DNA of 16,238 nucleotides from JAQVUB01 sp033809415 (GTDB lineage Bacteria; Verrucomicrobiota; Lentisphaeria; Oligosphaerales; Oligosphaeraceae). A model generated the notes under the pieces. That model saw only the letters and a list, made by a program, of their open reading frames with translations, searched no databases and was not told the DNA's origin. A program made the position numbers and the translations under genes. The stretch spans positions 1 to 16,238 of the forward strand of contig JAPXLT010000085.1 in NCBI GenBank assembly GCA_033809415.1. The letters are read 5' to 3'. Positions 14,754 to 16,238 of the stretch are shown here, one piece after another; the stretch's first letter is position 1, and each line of letters starts with the position of its first letter.

Positions 14754-15809
14754 TCAGAAATCCAACTCGACGCCGACCAGCTTAGCTCCGCGACGCAATT
14801 CAGCTAGCGAAGACTCTGGAACGGGAACTCCGTTAGCCAAGGCATCCGCCTCTTTGTCAAACTCGATCTCACCAGGATAAAAGACTTTCTTCACACCTTT
14901 TATCACAGGAGTGGCGCGCATGCGATCAATAAGCAAATCAACGCGTGAGCGGAATTCATTTATTCCCCCCAAGGCGGCAGGGTCAATGGCTATAAAGCAG
15001 TGTCCCGTGTCCGCATCACGCCCCGGAACAGTATTCCAGGAATGTACATCTTCGGTGATGCCGGCATGACCCAAGCAGCCGGTCAGCATTTCCACCATCA
15101 TGGCAAAGCCATATCCCTTATGTTCCGCAAAGGGAAGCATAATTGCATCACGATATATCTCATTTGGGTCATCTGTGGGATTACCCTGAGAATCCAATAT
15201 CCACCCGTAGGGGATTTTCTTTCCCTCAGCAGCCGCGATAATCATCTTCCCGCTGGCAACCATGCTCATGCAAATGTCAAAAAGAATGGCACGATATTTC
15301 CTGCCAGGTGCCGCATAACTGAAAGGATTGTTTCCAATCGTCGCCTTGGCACCTCCTGTGGGCGCGACAAGCGGACAGGTGTTGCTCATGGAAAAGCCAA
15401 CGAGTCCTGCATCCGCGCACTGGAGAGAATAAATTCCTGCCGCACCATAATGGTCGCTGTGATTGACCGTTACTACTGTAATGCCACATTTCCTGGCTTT
15501 CTCTATCACAAGATTCGTGGCATAGGATGCAGCGGCAATCCCTAAGCCGCCCGCGGCAGATACCTGAGCAGTGGCCGGAGTCTCAGTCAAGACAACAGGA
15601 GTTGCCGTAGGGATGATACCACCTGCCATAATACAGTCTATATACCTGGCAGCACGAATGACACCGTGGGAATGGATGCCACGCATATCCGTGGTGATCA
15701 AAGCGTCGGAAACAATACCCGCTTGCACTTTAGGCACCCCGGCAGCTTGAAACACCTTGGTGCAGCTCTCAGCTAATTTCTCCTTCCGTATCCGTTTGCA
15801 ATCCGACAT
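14754..15809 (-). CDS. Ldh-family (malate/L-lactate dehydrogenase-like) NAD(P)-dependent oxidoreductase
   Basis: This is a predicted cytoplasmic oxidoreductase of the Ldh_2 family, which includes malate, lactate, ureidoglycolate and 2,3-diketogulonate dehydrogenases (YlbC, YiaK and AllD types). Family features include DMRGIHSHGV (41-50, with His48), VNHSDHYGAAGIYS (115-128, with His117 and His120), GNNPFSYAAPG (159-169), SGKM (186-189) and HKGYGFAMMVEMLTG (230-244). Length (351 residues) is normal and the gene looks intact. There is no signal peptide. AAGGA lies about 10 bases before the ATG. As the first gene after the twin-palindrome control region, it probably leads the glycan cluster. It likely reduces or oxidises a 2-oxo or 2-hydroxy acid derived from the imported sugar; the exact substrate is not readable from sequence. 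Confidence 0.9.
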   Translation of the reverse strand: MSDCKRIRKEKLAESCTKVFQAAGVPKVQAGIVSDALITTDMRGIHSHGVIRAARYIDCIMAGGIIPTATPVVLTETPATAQVSAAGGLGIAAASYATNLVIEKARKCGITVVTVNHSDHYGAAGIYSLQCADAGLVGFSMSNTCPLVAPTGGAKATIGNNPFSYAAPGRKYRAILFDICMSMVASGKMIIAAAEGKKIPYGWILDSQGNPTDDPNEIYRDAIMLPFAEHKGYGFAMMVEMLTGCLGHAGITEDVHSWNTVPGRDADTGHCFIAIDPAALGGINEFRSRVDLLIDRMRATPVIKGVKKVFYPGEIEFDKEADALANGVPVPESSLAELRRGAKLVGVELDF

Positions 15810-15823
15810 GCCGATTTTTTCCT

Positions 15824-15842
15824 TATTTTACATTGTAAAATA
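15824..15842. promoter_or_regulatory. Operator-like palindrome O1, 5' UTR of Ldh gene
   Basis: TATTTTACATTGTAAAATA is a perfect 19-nt odd palindrome centred on 15833, only 15 bp before the ATG and downstream of the predicted promoter. Its left 17 nt are repeated exactly at 15991-16007. A bound dimer here would block transcription or hide the ribosome-binding site. The binding protein is unknown. Confidence 0.65.
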
Positions 15843-15897
15843 CTTCCCCTGCTGTACAACCACCCTGAGAAGTACGCCAAAAATCGTAACCATGAGA

Positions 15898-15925
15898 AGT
15901 ATAATTCCCTTAATTTGGTTTGCAA
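15898..15925 (-). promoter_or_regulatory. Predicted sigma70-type promoter of the Ldh gene
   Basis: On the minus strand, TTGCAA (15920-15925) and TATACT (15898-15903) are separated by 16 bases. The -10 matches five of six consensus positions. Transcription would start near 15890, leaving a leader of about 80 nt containing palindrome O1; palindrome O2 lies about 110 bp upstream of the start. Confidence 0.55.
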
Positions 15926-15990
15926 ATGCATTGTTGCTTTTTTAATGCTTTTTAATCATTTTCTAATTATTTATTCATTTTCTATTGTAA

Positions 15991-16007
15991 TATTTTACAT
16001 TGTAAAA
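15991..16007. promoter_or_regulatory. Operator-like palindrome O2
   Basis: TATTTTACATTGTAAAA is identical to the first 17 bases of O1 and includes the 15-nt perfect palindrome TTTTACATTGTAAAA centred on 16000. The centre-to-centre distance to O1 is 167 bp, close to 16 helical turns. Confidence 0.65.
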
Positions 16008-16020
16008 AACAAAGACGGCA

Positions 16021-16054
16021 AAAAATTTATAGGGATGCTACTTTGACGGATAGG
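16021..16054 (+). repeat. Dispersed TTTATAGGGATG..TTTGACGG element, copy 3
   Basis: The element reads AATTTATAGGGATGCTAC then TTTGACGGATAGG. It resembles 16163-16192 and the minus-strand copy at 3125-3161. It directly abuts the GGGTRCA heptamer array. Confidence 0.6.
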
Positions 16055-16101
16055 GTGCAGGGTGCAGGGTGCAGGGTGCAGGGTACAGGGTACAGGGTGC
16101 A
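16053..16101 (+). repeat. Heptamer tandem array GGGTRCA, seven copies
   Basis: Seven contiguous units: four GGGTGCA, two GGGTACA, then one GGGTGCA, followed by a G-rich tail. It lies in non-coding DNA upstream of the Ldh control region. Confidence 0.93.
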
Positions 16102-16131
16102 GGGGGAGGGCAATACTCGTTACTTTAAGAT

Positions 16132-16166
16132 TTTTTGTCCACGGAAAGCACGGAAAGCGCGGAAAA
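16132..16166 (+). repeat. 35-nt dispersed repeat, copy 2 (CACGGAAAG type)
   Basis: This is the identical partner of 1387-1421, about 14.7 kb away in the same orientation, and is likewise followed by a diverged TTTGACG-type element. Confidence 0.9.
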
Positions 16167-16192
16167 CTTATAGGGATGTTGTTTTGACGACT
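16163..16192 (+). repeat. Dispersed TTTATAGGGATG..TTTGACG element, copy 4
   Basis: The element reads AAAACTTATAGGGATGTTG then TTTTGACGACTG. It follows the second 35-nt repeat directly and shares the TATAGGGATG and TTTGACG blocks with the copy at 16021. Confidence 0.6.
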
Positions 16193-16238
16193 GAGCTTGC
16201 AAGCGAAATTTCGGCCTGTTTTGTTGTTTCCTCCGATT

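Larger units (their letters stand above)
15842..16238. other. Regulatory and repetitive upstream region of the Ldh gene
   Basis: This roughly 400 bp stretch to the window edge holds a promoter, the second operator-like palindrome, a heptamer array, the second 35-nt repeat and two dispersed elements, each listed separately. No convincing gene is seen on either strand. Confidence 0.6.

Noticed and set aside
15000..15545. Plus-strand ORF (181 codons) opposite the Ldh gene
   Set aside because: The minus-strand frame carries all Ldh family motifs; this one has none and no supporting start signal.

Overview
The window looks like an accessory, carbohydrate-related region from a Lentisphaerota genome (Victivallis-like). 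A related PVC-group bacterium (Planctomycetota, Kiritimatiellota, Verrucomicrobiota) is the alternative. Three things suggest this. One gene is a pseudopilin-like protein that starts with an FTLIELLVVIAI-type helix and ends with an H-x9-DG motif, a family massively expanded in these phyla. Secreted or exported glycan-active enzymes sit beside it. The intergenic DNA is full of short tandem and dispersed repeats with 7 to 11 bp units. This placement is inference; no marker gene is present.

All twelve recognisable protein genes are on the minus strand. Reading in the direction of transcription, from right to left: about 400 bp of regulatory and repetitive DNA (15842-16238) leads into an Ldh-family (malate/lactate dehydrogenase-like) oxidoreductase. 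Next come a pseudopilin-like H-x9-DG protein and a large exported GH20-type hexosaminidase. A tightly coupled trio follows: a GlpA-like FAD dehydrogenase with a [2Fe-2S] domain, an FAD/NAD-linked oxidoreductase and a DUF1667 protein. After these are an exported SGNH hydrolase, a xylose-isomerase-like TIM-barrel protein, an IclR-family regulator and a sialidase-like beta-propeller protein. These ten genes span about 12 kb with gaps of -4 to about 123 bp. A repeat-rich gap (2969-3561) separates them from a P1-family (DmpA-type) peptidase. A second repeat-rich gap (1343-1984) separates that from a GNAT acetyltransferase. Bases 1-307 hold no gene.

The likely logic, inferred from domain content, is that the exported GH20 and SGNH enzymes trim and deacylate a complex, probably amino-sugar-containing glycan. 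The cytoplasmic isomerase-like, Ldh-like and sialidase-like proteins would process the imported products. The FAD/Fe-S trio would oxidise a hydroxylated product and pass the electrons on. The IclR protein is the obvious local regulator and appears to have its own promoter in the preceding gap. Upstream of the Ldh gene, two identical 17-nt sequences built on a perfect palindrome lie 167 bp centre to centre on either side of a good promoter. That arrangement suits repression by DNA looping, although the protein that binds there cannot be named from sequence.

The most notable non-coding items are the twin operators, an inverted pair of structured 80-90 nt repeats flanking the peptidase gene, an 11-bp-phased repeat, two different heptamer tandem arrays, and a 35-nt sequence present identically near both ends of the window. 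No tRNA, rRNA, CRISPR array, insertion sequence or phage gene was seen.
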